This document shows positions 26,835-36,242 of a stretch of 36,776 bases of DNA, one piece after another. Source of the stretch: Microcystis aeruginosa Ma_SC_T_19800800_S464 (GTDB taxonomy: Bacteria > Cyanobacteriota > Cyanobacteriia > Cyanobacteriales > Microcystaceae); assembly GCA_007095785.1 (NCBI GenBank), contig SFBL01000177.1, forward strand, positions 1-36,776, in the 5' to 3' direction. The translations under genes were made by a program, and so were the position numbers. Below the pieces are notes generated by a model. That model did no database searches and was not told the origin of the DNA. It worked only from the letters and a program-made list of their open reading frames with translations. Position 1 is the first letter of the stretch. Each line of letters opens with the position of its first letter.

Positions 26835-27000
26835 TTTTATTTACCTCAATCAGATAACATAGCGGTTTTCACAGAAGCGAGTCTCCACCAATGCCCACAG
26901 TAGACAACACCTGTTGCCTGGGAAATCTATCTTTAGAAGGATTTGAAGAACACCAATGTCGGACAATAAAACAATACACACACACCACAACTGTATTAAA

Positions 27001-27036
27001 AGCTACAATTTAATAAATCTTTACATTTCTCTCCCT
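27001..27036. repeat. Dispersed repeat, copy 2
   Basis: AGCTACAATTTAATAAATCT then TTACATTTCTCTCCCT, the same unit as at 25120 and 28758. An ACAATACA-type sequence precedes both this copy and copy 1. The 26835-27315 spacer otherwise holds the MITE at 27134 and no gene. Confidence 0.75.
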
Positions 27037-27133
27037 CATGACTGACGCTAGTATCTGCACTACTTCCTTGTCAGCATCAGGATTTTCAGTGATTTGGGGA
27101 TTTTCAGGATTATTGGATGACGATGTAAGATAA

Positions 27134-27224
27134 TAAGCTAAACGGCGCTTAACCCGCATGAGCCAATAGCTATAACCCTTTTGGAGTCTATATCGGTGAT
27201 CCGAAGTAAAAGCCGTTTAGCTTA
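27134..27224. mobile_element. 91-bp MITE with TAAGCTAAACGGC ends, copy 1
   Basis: TAAGCTAAACGGCGCTT and AAAAGCCGTTTAGCTTA are inverted terminal repeats. The same 91 bases occur at 36151-36241 with about three differences, so both insertions are recent. There is no open frame. Confidence 0.85.
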
Positions 27225-27315
27225 CACCACCAATGACTGGCGATAGGGAATCACTACAATCCCAATGAAATGGCATCACTAAAATATTGAAATGTTTTCT
27301 TAAACTGATTATTAT

Positions 27316-27672
27316 ATGAAGGAGATTGTTTTTTATCGTACCCAGTCAGGAGCCAGCCCCGTTGAAGATTTTTTAAATTCTCTGTCTGGAAAACAAGCTC
27401 AAAAAGTGTTGTGGGTGTTACGCTTAATTCAGGAGTTAGATTCTGTACCGAGTCAATACCTGAAAAAATTAGTCAATACTGATGATATTTGGGAAGTGAG
27501 GGTTCAGATTGGCAATAATATATTCCGTCTGCTGGGCTTTTTTGGAGAAAGTGATTTAATGATTTTAACGAACGGATTTGCCAAAAAGACTCAAAAAACA
27601 CCATCTCAAGAGATTTATTTGGCAGAGCAACGAAAACGAGACTACTTAAACAGGAGATTCGACGATGAGTGA
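27316..27672 (+). CDS. HigB/Gp49-family toxin
   Basis: The 118-residue protein of the phage Gp49/HigB group has [49 protein letters not shown] and [20 protein letters not shown], all family hallmarks. HigB toxins are ribosome-dependent mRNA endonucleases. The toxin gene precedes the antitoxin, the usual order for hig operons, and overlaps it by eight bases. The fold is complete, so it is probably active. Confidence 0.92.
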   Translation: MKEIVFYRTQSGASPVEDFLNSLSGKQAQKVLWVLRLIQELDSVPSQYLKKLVNTDDIWEVRVQIGNNIFRLLGFFGESDLMILTNGFAKKTQKTPSQEIYLAEQRKRDYLNRRFDDE

Positions 27673-27940
27673 TGTAGAACAATATATTAACAGGAGAAAA
27701 CAAACTGACAGTCAATTTTGCCAAGGCTTCGAGTCTGGTTATCTCAGTTTCAAGCTGGGAGTTATCTTATCACAGGCAAGAGAAGAAGCTGGACTGACTC
27801 AGGAAGAATTAGCGCGTAAGTTAAATTGGGATAAAGCAACGGTTTTCAACCTAGAAGAGAATGTGGAATCTGTCGGTATTTCTACTTTAGAAAAATACGT
27901 CAAAGCTTTAGGAAAGGAACTTATTGTCGAAATAAGATAG
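27665..27940 (+). CDS. HigA-type XRE antitoxin
   Basis: The 91-residue protein has an acidic amino terminus for toxin binding ([17 protein letters not shown]) and a helix-turn-helix of the XRE type ([56 protein letters not shown]). It should repress its own operon together with HigB. It starts inside the last codons of the toxin gene. Confidence 0.92.
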   Translation: MSDVEQYINRRKQTDSQFCQGFESGYLSFKLGVILSQAREEAGLTQEELARKLNWDKATVFNLEENVESVGISTLEKYVKALGKELIVEIR

Positions 27941-28029
27941 CGGCTTCTGTAGGTTGTCGATCCAGAAAATCCCGTACCGCACCAACTAGCTGATAGACTA
28001 GGGATACCAGCTTTGATCAAGGTATCGCC

Positions 28030-28332
28030 ATGACTACCAACGCAGCAAAAACCCAATGGCAGTATTTAGAGAAACGTCCTGATTCTTGGCGACAGCAACT
28101 TTACCTTAAGGGGAGGAAACTAAGAGCCTATACAGTTTGGTCGGAGCTGCTGGTTAACGGCGATACTATCCTAGAAGCGGCGGATAATTGGGACTTACCC
28201 CTAGGGGCGATTGAAGAAGTTATTCGCTATTGTCAAACCCATCAGTCTCTTTTGCAGCAAGAGGCAGAAGAAGAAGGCCGTTACTTAGAAGACAGAGGAG
28301 TAGTGCTTGAGCCTACCGTTACTCATCGATGA
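28030..28332 (+). CDS. DUF433-family antitoxin
   Basis: The 100-residue protein has the DUF433 pattern: a short strand region (LYLKGRKLRAYTVWSELLVN) followed by the HTH-like ILEAADNWDLPLGAIEEVIR. DUF433 proteins commonly precede DUF5615 PIN-like toxins, and here the next gene is exactly that, overlapping by 26 bases. The amino terminus AAKTQWQYLEKRPDSWRQQL is typical of cyanobacterial members. Confidence 0.85.
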   Translation: MTTNAAKTQWQYLEKRPDSWRQQLYLKGRKLRAYTVWSELLVNGDTILEAADNWDLPLGAIEEVIRYCQTHQSLLQQEAEEEGRYLEDRGVVLEPTVTHR

Positions 28333-28666
28333 AGACTCTCTGTGCAAGGTTCTCGTCAAAATGCTCACAGTTGCTGGTCACGATGTCATAACAGTCAACG
28401 AAGTGGGACTTTCTGGACAGCCAGATTCTGTTGTCTTGAACTATGCCCGACAAAACAATCGAATCCTGCTAACTCGTAATTGCCGAGATTTTGAAGCCCT
28501 CCATCAAGAAAACCCCCGCCATCCAGGTGTTTTGGCCATTTACGAGAATAGGGACTACTCAAAAAATCTCAGTAGAAGGGAAATTGTCAAAGCGATCATC
28601 AATCTGGAAACTGCTAATATCCCTCTGGCCAATCAGTTCATCTCCCTGAATCAGTGGAACTATTAG
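28307..28666 (+). CDS. DUF5615 PIN-like toxin
   Basis: The 119-residue protein resembles PIN-like (Mut7-C related) nucleases: LPLLIDEDS with the first acidic residues, AGHDVITVNEVGLSGQPDSV, ILLTRNCRDFEALHQ with the second, and GVLAIYENRD. The predicted activity is RNA cleavage. TTG at 28307 gives the conserved start just before LPLLIDED; I see no better ATG. It overlaps the DUF433 gene, so expression is coupled. Confidence 0.85.
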   Translation: MSLPLLIDEDSLCKVLVKMLTVAGHDVITVNEVGLSGQPDSVVLNYARQNNRILLTRNCRDFEALHQENPRHPGVLAIYENRDYSKNLSRREIVKAIINLETANIPLANQFISLNQWNY

Positions 28667-28757
28667 CTTTTCTAGGTTTGGCTAGGGAACAACCCAACCT
28701 AACACCAAAGCTGGACGACAATAGAGTACACACTAAACTAAAATAAGCTGTATCCTA

Positions 28758-28792
28758 AGCTACAATTTAATAAATATTTACATTCCTCCCTT
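28758..28792. repeat. Dispersed repeat, copy 3
   Basis: AGCTACAATTTAATAAATAT then TTACATTCCTCCCTT. It sits 24 bases beyond the 3' end of asnS (minus strand). Confidence 0.75.
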
Positions 28793-28816
28793 CTCCCGTC
28801 GATCCTAGACATCATT

Positions 28817-30181
28817 CTAAAAGTCGGCACTTAAAGGGGTACGGGGGAAAGGAATCACATCGCGAATATTGGTCATTCCCGTCATGAATTGTACCAGACG
28901 CTCGAATCCTAAACCAAAACCAGCGTGGGGAACGGAACCGTAGCGACGCAGCTCTAAATACCACCACAAATCATCGGGATTCATTCCCTGTTCCTGCATT
29001 CTTTGTCTGAGTATATCTAATCGTTCTTCCCGTTGGGAACCGCCGATAATTTCGCCGATCTTGGGTGCTAAAATATCCATAGCAGAAACAGTTTTATTAT
29101 TGTCATCTAGACGCATATAAAAAGCTTTGATTGTCTTGGGATAATTGGTGACAATCACGGGTTTTTTAAATAGTTCCTCCGCTAGATAACGTTCGTGTTC
29201 TGACTGTAGATCTACGCCCCATTCTACTGGAAACTCGAACTGACGATCGGCTTTTTCTAATAACTTGATCGCTTCGCTGTAGGTAATCCGGCCAAACTCA
29301 CTATTAACGATATTTTCGGCCGTACTTAACACCGTTTTATCGATACGTTCGTTAAAAAACTGCAAATCTTCGGGACAATTTTCTAAAACGAATTTAAAGA
29401 TATATTTGAGAAAAGCTTCCGCTAAATCCTGATCTCCTTCCAAGTCACAAAAAGCCATTTCCGGTTCCACCATCCAAAACTCGGCCAGATGACGGGAAGT
29501 ATTAGAATTTTCGGCGCGAAAAGTCGGGCCAAAAGTGTAAACATTAGATAGGGCCATAGCCATTACTTCCGCTTGTAATTGTCCACTGACGGTTAAATAG
29601 GCCCGTTTACCAAAGAAATCCTCAGCAAAATTAGCGGGTTTTTTTAAATCTAAACTGGTGACAGTAAATAATTCTCCCGCACCTTCGCAGTCGTTAGCGG
29701 TAATAATGGGAGTATGTACCCAAATAAAGCCTTTTTCTTGGAAAAAAGTGTGAATAGCGGTAGCGCAAGCGTTTCTAACCCGCATTACTGCCCCTAGGGT
29801 GTTGGTTCTTGCTCGCAGATGGGCAATAGTTCTCAGAAATTCAAAGGAATGACGTTTCTTTTGTAGGGGATAATCTGGGGGACAGTCACCATAAAGGGTG
29901 ATTTCGGCCGCTTTTAACTCGATATTTTGCCCTTTACCCGGGGAAGGAACCAAATTTCCCGAAACAGCGATCGCTGTTCCTGTACTAATTGTTTTTAGTA
30001 CATTTTCATAATCGGGTAAAGTCGATTCGAGGATAACTTGTAAGTTAGCCAGGGATGAGCCATCATTAACTTCCAGGAAAGTAAATTCTTTTAATTCTCG
30101 TTTTGTTCTCACCCAACCCTGCACGGTGACGGATTGATCCGGTTGTCCTGTCTGAAAAATTTCCTTGATTCTGCTAGTCAT
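28817..30181 (-). CDS. asnS: Asparagine--tRNA ligase
   Basis: This class IIb synthetase charges tRNA-Asn with asparagine. An OB-fold anticodon-binding domain is at residues ~15-100 ([20 protein letters not shown]). The catalytic domain shows motif 2 ([20 protein letters not shown]) and motif 3 ([17 protein letters not shown]). [13 protein letters not shown] is characteristic of AsnRS rather than AspRS. Length 454 matches cyanobacterial enzymes. It is a housekeeping gene closing the accessory island. Confidence 0.97.
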   Translation of the reverse strand: MTSRIKEIFQTGQPDQSVTVQGWVRTKRELKEFTFLEVNDGSSLANLQVILESTLPDYENVLKTISTGTAIAVSGNLVPSPGKGQNIELKAAEITLYGDCPPDYPLQKKRHSFEFLRTIAHLRARTNTLGAVMRVRNACATAIHTFFQEKGFIWVHTPIITANDCEGAGELFTVTSLDLKKPANFAEDFFGKRAYLTVSGQLQAEVMAMALSNVYTFGPTFRAENSNTSRHLAEFWMVEPEMAFCDLEGDQDLAEAFLKYIFKFVLENCPEDLQFFNERIDKTVLSTAENIVNSEFGRITYSEAIKLLEKADRQFEFPVEWGVDLQSEHERYLAEELFKKPVIVTNYPKTIKAFYMRLDDNNKTVSAMDILAPKIGEIIGGSQREERLDILRQRMQEQGMNPDDLWWYLELRRYGSVPHAGFGLGFERLVQFMTGMTNIRDVIPFPRTPLSADF

Positions 30182-30234
30182 TGCTTATCCCTATGTTAAG
30201 TGGCTGAGTGGAATTAAATATAAGATGAACGTAG

Positions 30235-30259
30235 GTTGGGTTGAAGCATGAAACCCAAC
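30235..30259. repeat. GTTGGGTT...AACCCAAC hairpin repeat
   Basis: An 8-bp perfect stem with a nine-base loop in the divergent asnS/TM2 spacer. GTAGGTTGGGTT units are a widespread dispersed motif in cyanobacteria. A related hairpin lies at 11648. Confidence 0.6.
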
Positions 30260-30382
30260 GCCAGATTATGTTACGCTACCGCTAACCCATCCTAAAAATA
30301 ATTGTGTCTCCCTACTTAGAACCAAAGAGTATTTTAGAATAGAAGGTTCAGATCAGGCTAAAATCAATCTCGAACAGGTGTC

Positions 30383-30778
30383 ATGCTTCTGGTGGAAAAA
30401 TTATTAAGTAAGCCCAAAAGCCGTAAATTAGCGATTTTTTTGGCTTTTATTGGTAGTATTCTCGCTTTACCCTTTCCTATCGCCGGTATTCATAAATTCT
30501 ATCTCGGTCAACCTCTCTGGGGAATTATTTATCTTCTCCTTTGGCAAACTCCGATTCCCCGGGTGGCTTGCGCGATCGATGCGGTGTGGTATTTAATCCA
30601 AGATAACCAATTTTTGGCTAACTATTTGCCCACTGCCACCGCTGCTGCCACTGTCCCCAGTTTAGAGCCTAAACAAGTAGAGGCGATCGGGGCAGCTTTA
30701 AGGGAATTAGAGCGCCTCCGGCAAGAAGGATTGATTTCTGAGTACGAATTTGAAGAAAAACGGCGACAATTACTATAA
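30383..30778 (+). CDS. TM2-domain membrane protein with C-terminal SHOCT motif
   Basis: The 131-residue protein has two membrane helices (LAIFLAFIGSILALPFPIAG and FYLGQPLWGIIYLLLWQ) joined by the GIHKFYLGQ loop that defines TM2 domains. The carboxyl end (AALRELERLRQEGLISEYEF, EEKRRQLL) is a SHOCT oligomerisation motif. Function unknown. Its TAA shares one base with the ATG of the next gene (TAATG), so the two are a coupled operon. Confidence 0.88.
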   Translation: MLLVEKLLSKPKSRKLAIFLAFIGSILALPFPIAGIHKFYLGQPLWGIIYLLLWQTPIPRVACAIDAVWYLIQDNQFLANYLPTATAAATVPSLEPKQVEAIGAALRELERLRQEGLISEYEFEEKRRQLL

Positions 30779-31308
30779 TGACACCGCAAAACTGGTTAGG
30801 ACGCACTTTTAACCCTTTAAAAGCCAAAATTAGCAATGATCCCTATTATCGCTTTCGTTCCCTTGATGAGATCGCTATGGCGGCACAATTGGGCATTAAA
30901 ATTAATGTCAGTCAAGCGGGTGTGGATGATTGGCTGCGATTGCCGGGGATATCCATCCATCAAGCGCGGATGTTGGTGGAATTGCTGGGTATGGGGGTAG
31001 AATTGCTTTGTCTTGAAGATCTAGCGGCTGCTTTGAGTGTTCCTGTGGCTAGATTGAAAGTTTGGGAACCGATTCTAGAATTTGCCTATTATAGCTCGGA
31101 AAGTCACCTCGCACCCCCTAAAATCAATCCTAACACCGCCTCGATCGAGCAGTTAACCACCCTGCCCCTGATCAGCGATAATTTAGCAGCTGCCATTATA
31201 AAAAGCAGAGAAGAACAGGGATTATTTAAGAATATTGTGGATTTTAAAGGGCGTTTATCCTTAGACGCTCAGGAAATCTGCCAATTAATGCACTTTTTTC
31301 AGTTTTAA
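30778..31308 (+). CDS. Helix-hairpin-helix (ComEA-like) protein
   Basis: The 176-residue cytoplasmic-looking protein has two HhH repeats. The first is around residues 50-75 (DDWLRLPGISIHQARMLVEL). The second is around 118-160 (INPNTASIEQLTTLPLISDN, LAAAIIKSREEQGLFKNIVD), matching ComEA-type DNA-binding modules. There is no signal peptide or membrane anchor, so it is not a typical surface ComEA. DNA binding is inferred from the domain. It is translationally coupled to the TM2 gene. Confidence 0.85.
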   Translation: MTPQNWLGRTFNPLKAKISNDPYYRFRSLDEIAMAAQLGIKINVSQAGVDDWLRLPGISIHQARMLVELLGMGVELLCLEDLAAALSVPVARLKVWEPILEFAYYSSESHLAPPKINPNTASIEQLTTLPLISDNLAAAIIKSREEQGLFKNIVDFKGRLSLDAQEICQLMHFFQF

Positions 31309-31326
31309 TCCCAAATTTTAACGAAG

Positions 31327-31463
31327 GCAGCAGGAAGGTTTTAGGTGTTGGGGGTTGGGGTTTTGGGGTTTTGGGGTTTTGGGGTTTTAGTTCAATTTCC
31401 CCACTTCCCCACCTCCCCAATTCATAATTCAGAATTCATAATTCATAATTCCCACACCCCACT
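31327..31463. repeat. Composite low-complexity spacer repeat, second forward copy
   Basis: GGGGTTTT octamers (31358-31390), the TTCAATTTCCCCACTTCCCC block, ATTCATAA repeats and CCCACACCCC follow in the same order as at 21366. It separates the convergent HhH and gyrA genes. Confidence 0.75.
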
Positions 31464-31474
31464 TCCGGGCAAAT

Positions 31475-34027
31475 CTAAATGTCTTCAGATTCCTCCCCAT
31501 CACTAGGGGGAACTAGGGCTACCGCAGCGATCGCATCGTCCTCATCGAGTTTTTGTACCCGGATGCCTCCGGCCGATCGCGATTGGGGAGTAATAGCATC
31601 GACGGATTGACGGATAATAATACCCCGTTCGGTGATAATCATAAATTCCTCGTTGGGGTTAACAACGTGCAGAGCCGCTAATTTATCGTTCTTTTTGCGG
31701 AATTTAATCACTCTGACTCCTAATCCCGCCCGATTTTGCAGACGTAGGAGGGTAACGGGAACCCGTTTTCCTAGTCCTGCCATGGTAATCGCTAACACCC
31801 AGGGGCCATTATTAGCCACTTCGGGGTTAATTTCTTCGCTTTCGTCCTCGGTTTCTTCTTGGTTAGATTCAGCGATTTGGGCGACAATTTGACTAGGCAG
31901 GATGTCCATACTAATTAATTCGTCACCTGAGCGCAATTTCATCGATTTTACGCCCTTAGTTGCCCTTCCCAGGGAGCGCAATTGTTGACTATCGGCCTTA
32001 AAATGAATTGCCATCCCCTGACGAGAACCGATAATGACGCTATCTTCCTCTTTGGCCAAGCGAACCCAACGTAGTTGATCACCGTCTTCGAGAGAAATGG
32101 CGATTAAACCGTTCGATCGAATATTACTAAAGGCAGCGAGGGCGGTTTTCTTGATAAATCCCTTTTGTGTGAGCATAATCAGGTAATTATCCTCGCTGAA
32201 CTCGCTGACTGCCACCACCGAGGTGATTTTCTCCCCTTTGGGAATCTCTAACAGTTGCACGATCGGAACTCCGCGAGCGGTACGGGAACCGGTGGGGATA
32301 TGATAGGCGTTGAGACTATAGACAACCCCGCGATCGGTGAAAAAGAGGACGCTATCGTGATCGCGGCAGGTGATAAAGTGATCGATGCCGTCGTCTTCTT
32401 TCATTTTCGCGCCAGCTTTGCCCCTTGTCGCCCGATTTTGGGACTCAAAGGTATTAACCGGCATTCTTTTGATGTAACCCTGTTCAGTGACAAGAATTAA
32501 GGCCTGTTCGTTGGCAATCAGGTCAGTTTCGGCGATTTCTCCTTCCCGTTGTTCAATATGACTGCGACGGGGGGTAGCGTGAATCGTTTTGATCTGTTGC
32601 AGTTCTTCCTCGATAATGCTGTCGATCCGTTCTTTTCTGGCTAAAATATCCTGAAGATCGCTGATTTTTGTCAGTAAGTCCCCGTGTTCTTGCTGAATTT
32701 TCTCCGATTCTAGGGCAGTTAACCGTCGCAGCTGCATTTGTAGGATTGCGTCCGCTTGCACCTCTGAGAGACCAAAATTCTGCACTAATCCCTCTTTTGC
32801 GGTAGCTGTATCGGCAGCACTGCGAATCAGGGCAATGATTGCATCGAGACTAGCGAGGGCAATTAGTAAACCCTGAAGGATATGATCCCTTTCCTCGGCC
32901 TTGCGGAGTTCATAACGGGTACGACGGGTGATCACTTCTACCCGAAAATCGAGGAAAACCCGGAGAAACTCCCTTAAAGTCAGTAATCTCGGTTCGTTAT
33001 CGACTAATGCCAACATATTCGCCCCAAAATTCGACTGGAGGGGCGTTTGTTTATAGAGATTGTTGAGGACGACGCGAGGATAGGCATCTCGTTTCAGTTC
33101 GATCACCACCCGGATGCCGTCGCGATCGCTTTCGTCCCGCACATCGGAAATACCGTCTATTTTGCGATCGTTGACTAAATCGGCGATTTTTTCGATTAAT
33201 GCCGCTTTATTGGTTTGATAGGGCAGTTCGGTGATAATAATAGCATCTCGATCGGGTCTTCCCCTTTGTTCGATGGTTTCAAAGGAGGCGACTCCCCGCA
33301 GGGTAATAGAACCGCGGCCGGTGGTGTAAGCTTCCTGAATACCGTCTCTGCCAAGGATATGCCCCCCGGTGGGAAAGTCTGGACCGGGGATATAACGCTG
33401 TAATTCCGTATCGGTGAGATCGGGGTTATGGATGAGGGCAACAGTTCCATCGATGATCTCGGCCAGGTTGTGGGGGGGGATATTGGTGGCCATACCGACG
33501 GCGATCCCCGATGAGCCATTAATTAGCAGTTGTGGGACTCTAGAGGGTAAAACCACGGGTTCCTGTTGGGAACCATCGAAGTTATCGGCGAAATCGACGG
33601 TTTCTGACTCGATATCCTGTAGAAGGGCGTTGGTGGCCAGGGTGTGCAGACGACACTCGGTATAACGCATGGCTGCCGGGGGATCGTTATCGATCGATCC
33701 GAAGTTACCATGACCGTTAATCAGGGGATCGCGCATGGAGAAATCCTGGGCCATGCGGACGAGAGCATCGTAAACGGCAGTATCCCCGTGGGGGTGGTAT
33801 TTTCCTAATACTTCCCCGACGACTCTAGCGCATTTCCGGAAGGGGCGATCGGGGGTTAATCCTAGTTCGTACATCGCATAAAGAATGCGCCGGTGTACGG
33901 GTTTCAGTCCGTCCCTAGCGTCGGGCAAGGCGCGCCCGACGATGACGCTCATGGCGTATTCTAGATAGGAACGGGACATTTCATTGCTTAAGTCTGTGGG
34001 GACGATATGATCCTGGGCGGCGGTCAT
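31475..34027 (-). CDS. gyrA: DNA gyrase subunit A
   Basis: The A subunit of type II topoisomerase cuts and rejoins DNA during negative supercoiling. The amino-terminal domain reads [20 protein letters not shown], the quinolone-region segment is [20 protein letters not shown], and the catalytic tyrosine is in AMRYTECRL. With the start at 34027 the tyrosine is residue 122 and the quinolone-contact positions are Thr83 and Asp87, matching E. coli numbering, so the longer in-frame start at 34114 is unlikely. The carboxyl-terminal pinwheel carries [10 protein letters not shown] as the GyrA-box. Length is 850 residues. Confidence 0.97.
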   Translation of the reverse strand: MTAAQDHIVPTDLSNEMSRSYLEYAMSVIVGRALPDARDGLKPVHRRILYAMYELGLTPDRPFRKCARVVGEVLGKYHPHGDTAVYDALVRMAQDFSMRDPLINGHGNFGSIDNDPPAAMRYTECRLHTLATNALLQDIESETVDFADNFDGSQQEPVVLPSRVPQLLINGSSGIAVGMATNIPPHNLAEIIDGTVALIHNPDLTDTELQRYIPGPDFPTGGHILGRDGIQEAYTTGRGSITLRGVASFETIEQRGRPDRDAIIITELPYQTNKAALIEKIADLVNDRKIDGISDVRDESDRDGIRVVIELKRDAYPRVVLNNLYKQTPLQSNFGANMLALVDNEPRLLTLREFLRVFLDFRVEVITRRTRYELRKAEERDHILQGLLIALASLDAIIALIRSAADTATAKEGLVQNFGLSEVQADAILQMQLRRLTALESEKIQQEHGDLLTKISDLQDILARKERIDSIIEEELQQIKTIHATPRRSHIEQREGEIAETDLIANEQALILVTEQGYIKRMPVNTFESQNRATRGKAGAKMKEDDGIDHFITCRDHDSVLFFTDRGVVYSLNAYHIPTGSRTARGVPIVQLLEIPKGEKITSVVAVSEFSEDNYLIMLTQKGFIKKTALAAFSNIRSNGLIAISLEDGDQLRWVRLAKEEDSVIIGSRQGMAIHFKADSQQLRSLGRATKGVKSMKLRSGDELISMDILPSQIVAQIAESNQEETEDESEEINPEVANNGPWVLAITMAGLGKRVPVTLLRLQNRAGLGVRVIKFRKKNDKLAALHVVNPNEEFMIITERGIIIRQSVDAITPQSRSAGGIRVQKLDEDDAIAAVALVPPSDGEESEDI

Positions 34028-34219
34028 AGGGGGGTTAACTCCAATAACAAGGCAAAAAAGCGTTTTTGTGAGTAAATTCGCTAAAAATCGGGCTTTTACC
34101 CTTTTGATGTGCAAAATATGCCCATTTGTACGACTATTTTACCATAAAATCTCCCTTTTTTGTCGGTTTTGAGGCGGCGCTCGCAGGTTTCTTGGCTGGG
34201 ATGGGGAGTTAATGGTTTG

Positions 34220-34804
34220 TTATCCTCTTGACAGAGATTGCAGAAAGTCGCGCAGCTCTTTAAAAGAAGGACAACGAGTGGCACAAAGTTCTAAATTTAG
34301 CTTTTCGGCTAGTTCAACATTCATGTTGGTACTATAACGGGGTTTTCTATTTTCACCGATTGACAATTGGATCAATTTTTCTTTCGGTTTGATAATTAGG
34401 TGAGGGTTTGGGTGAGCGTTTCCCTTGCCTCGTCCCACATATTTAACCACCTCTGGATCAGACCAAAACCAAGCCTCTAATTCTTCTATTGGGATGCAGA
34501 TATATTTCCTGATACCATTAATATTGGAACAGCTTGATTCTAAGTGATCTCGCAATTGTTTTTCATCATTAAGAGAGTTATTCTTGGGATTACGATCTAA
34601 ATCATGAACAATGATAAAAGCATCACATCCTTCCCTTGTCATCACTTTAAGTTTTGCTGACAGTTTTCTCTTTAATGTACTAGAGGATTTAGATGCCCAA
34701 GATTTTGTCCTAGTATTTGTCCCCAGAACGCGATGGATAATTTGACGAAACACATCGCAGTCCGTCTCATCTTCGGCAATTATGGCGATCAAGTTACTAC
34801 TCAT
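34220..34804 (-). CDS. DUF4276-like TOPRIM protein, partner of the upstream ATPase
   Basis: The product is 194 residues. NLIAIIAEDETDCDVFRQII supplies the TOPRIM glutamate (E11) and FIIVHDLDRNP the D-x-D pair (D68, D70), the metal-binding residues of TOPRIM nucleases. PIEELEAWFWSD (105-116) is characteristic of the DUF4276 group. The ATG at 34804 overlaps the ATPase stop by eight bases (ATGAGTAG), so translation is coupled; an upstream in-frame start at 34816 would add four residues. Such ATPase/TOPRIM pairs resemble split OLD-family defence systems (for example AriA/AriB of PARIS). Nuclease or effector action is inferred. Confidence 0.75.
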   Translation of the reverse strand: MSSNLIAIIAEDETDCDVFRQIIHRVLGTNTRTKSWASKSSSTLKRKLSAKLKVMTREGCDAFIIVHDLDRNPKNNSLNDEKQLRDHLESSCSNINGIRKYICIPIEELEAWFWSDPEVVKYVGRGKGNAHPNPHLIIKPKEKLIQLSIGENRKPRYSTNMNVELAEKLNLELCATRCPSFKELRDFLQSLSRG

Positions 34805-36011
34805 CGAGAATACCACTGTAAATCCAGTCTCCTAAATCTCCTTCTTCACAGAGGTACTCGACAACTTTTTCAATCTCTCCTTCTTCTAGTTTCCTAACAC
34901 TTGTCCGTCCCTGGTTACGATAAACTAAGCTAATATTTTCTGGCTTTGTCCAAGCTACTACTTGTGGTGAATGAGTTGATATAATTAAATTTTCATCCCA
35001 AGTATAGGATTTAATTTCATTTAATAATTTTGCTAACATTGCGGGATGTATTTGTGTTTCTGGCTCCTCAATTATGGTTGTTGCATTAGGAGAGTGAGCA
35101 ATTATTTCGATAAGAATTGATAAAACTCGCAAGGTGCCATCGGAGAGTAATCCAATATTGACTCCATCTAATAATACTGAAGCGATGTACTCTTCGTCTT
35201 TACCTTGGCCTGTCTGTCCAGAATGCTCACTCAAAACGAACTTCTGCACAGTGATTTTCTTGGCAAGTCCTATTCGTTGACAAATATTTTCTAGTTCATC
35301 AAAATCATCCGTACCTACCCAACGAAATATTCTCCGAGCTAGAGTATCTGCTAGATCAAATCGACTGGCAGAAATCTTCTTACTTGCCACCTTTAGTAAG
35401 GAAGGCTGTCGTCTTGATGTGCGACGGATAGGAGCTTTGCCAAGAAGACGAATCCCTTTTAAAATAGCATAAACCCACTGCATTTCTGGAGGTAAATTTA
35501 GCGATGAATTTCTAGGTATATTTGACTGTCGCAGCGAGGTAGTATTGCCAAGAATAGCAAATATTGGCTCACCATTATTAGGGAAGCTTGTTAGTCCAAA
35601 TTGGCTTTTCCAGAGAAGTTCTTGATCTCCATCAATATACTGACAAGAATCATCCCAAGTGAAGGAACTTTCCAAGGAATTATCGTTAGTGGTATCATCT
35701 ATGTCTGTATCTAGATCGTCCATAGAAAAGGGGATGATTAGCTCATACCTGTATCCTAAGCGCCGGTTAGTCGGTGTTAGAATTTCAACCTGCAAAATTG
35801 TGGGAATGCTATCACTGTCAATCATCCGAGAGCCGATCGATCTACCGATAGCACAGGATGAGATGGCTTCAAATCCTTCTAGGATAGCGGATTTCCCCGC
35901 ACCGTTTCTACCCACTAATACCCCAACTTGGTTAACTAGGGATAGGGAAACTGGACCTCCTAGCACACCCCAACCATCGAGGGTAAAAGATAATAGTCTA
36001 GGCTGGTTCAT
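34797..36011 (-). CDS. SMC/OLD-like AAA ATPase of a two-gene system
   Basis: The 404-residue ABC/SMC-type ATPase of the AAA_21/AAA_15 group has Walker A VGRNGAGKSAILEGF (residues 33-47), an ABC signature-like LLSDGTLRVLSILIEI (~285), Walker B TTIIEEPETQIHPAML (~310) and the switch histidine in IISTHSPQVVAWTKP (~345). OLD-family ATPases keep a TOPRIM domain fused at the end; here the TOPRIM is encoded by the next gene. The insert between Walker A and signature (~80-270) has no recognisable coiled coil and may be a recognition module. It is probably transcribed with the TOPRIM gene from the 36012-36150 spacer. Biological role unproven. Confidence 0.85.
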   Translation of the reverse strand: MNQPRLLSFTLDGWGVLGGPVSLSLVNQVGVLVGRNGAGKSAILEGFEAISSCAIGRSIGSRMIDSDSIPTILQVEILTPTNRRLGYRYELIIPFSMDDLDTDIDDTTNDNSLESSFTWDDSCQYIDGDQELLWKSQFGLTSFPNNGEPIFAILGNTTSLRQSNIPRNSSLNLPPEMQWVYAILKGIRLLGKAPIRRTSRRQPSLLKVASKKISASRFDLADTLARRIFRWVGTDDFDELENICQRIGLAKKITVQKFVLSEHSGQTGQGKDEEYIASVLLDGVNIGLLSDGTLRVLSILIEIIAHSPNATTIIEEPETQIHPAMLAKLLNEIKSYTWDENLIISTHSPQVVAWTKPENISLVYRNQGRTSVRKLEEGEIEKVVEYLCEEGDLGDWIYSGILDE

Positions 36012-36150
36012 ATTAAAACAATTCTAGTTTTTGGGATCATACAGAGCCTTATTAGTTAATTATATCCAATCTATCTGATCTTCCCTCAGTTTTCCGGGCT
36101 GGCGGCTGGCGATCGCCGATGAGGACTACTTTTAGCAGTTTTTCCCTCGA

Positions 36151-36241
36151 TAAGCTAAACGGCGCTTAACCTGCATGATCCAATAGCTATAACCCTTTTG
36201 GAGTCTATATCGGTGCTCCGAAGTAAAAGCCGTTTAGCTTA
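36151..36241. mobile_element. 91-bp MITE with TAAGCTAAACGGC ends, copy 2
   Basis: Same element as 27134-27224, differing at about three positions. It lies 140 bases upstream of the ATPase gene, separating it from the mobile block at the right edge. Confidence 0.85.
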
Positions 36242-36242
36242 A

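Noticed and set aside
32255-33665. Several forward frames of 60-110 codons opposite gyrA
   Set aside because: They are antisense shadows of gyrA codon structure.
34028-34114. Longer GyrA start with 29 extra residues
   Set aside because: The shorter start aligns the catalytic tyrosine with position 122 and the family amino terminus; the extra segment is hydrophobic and atypical.
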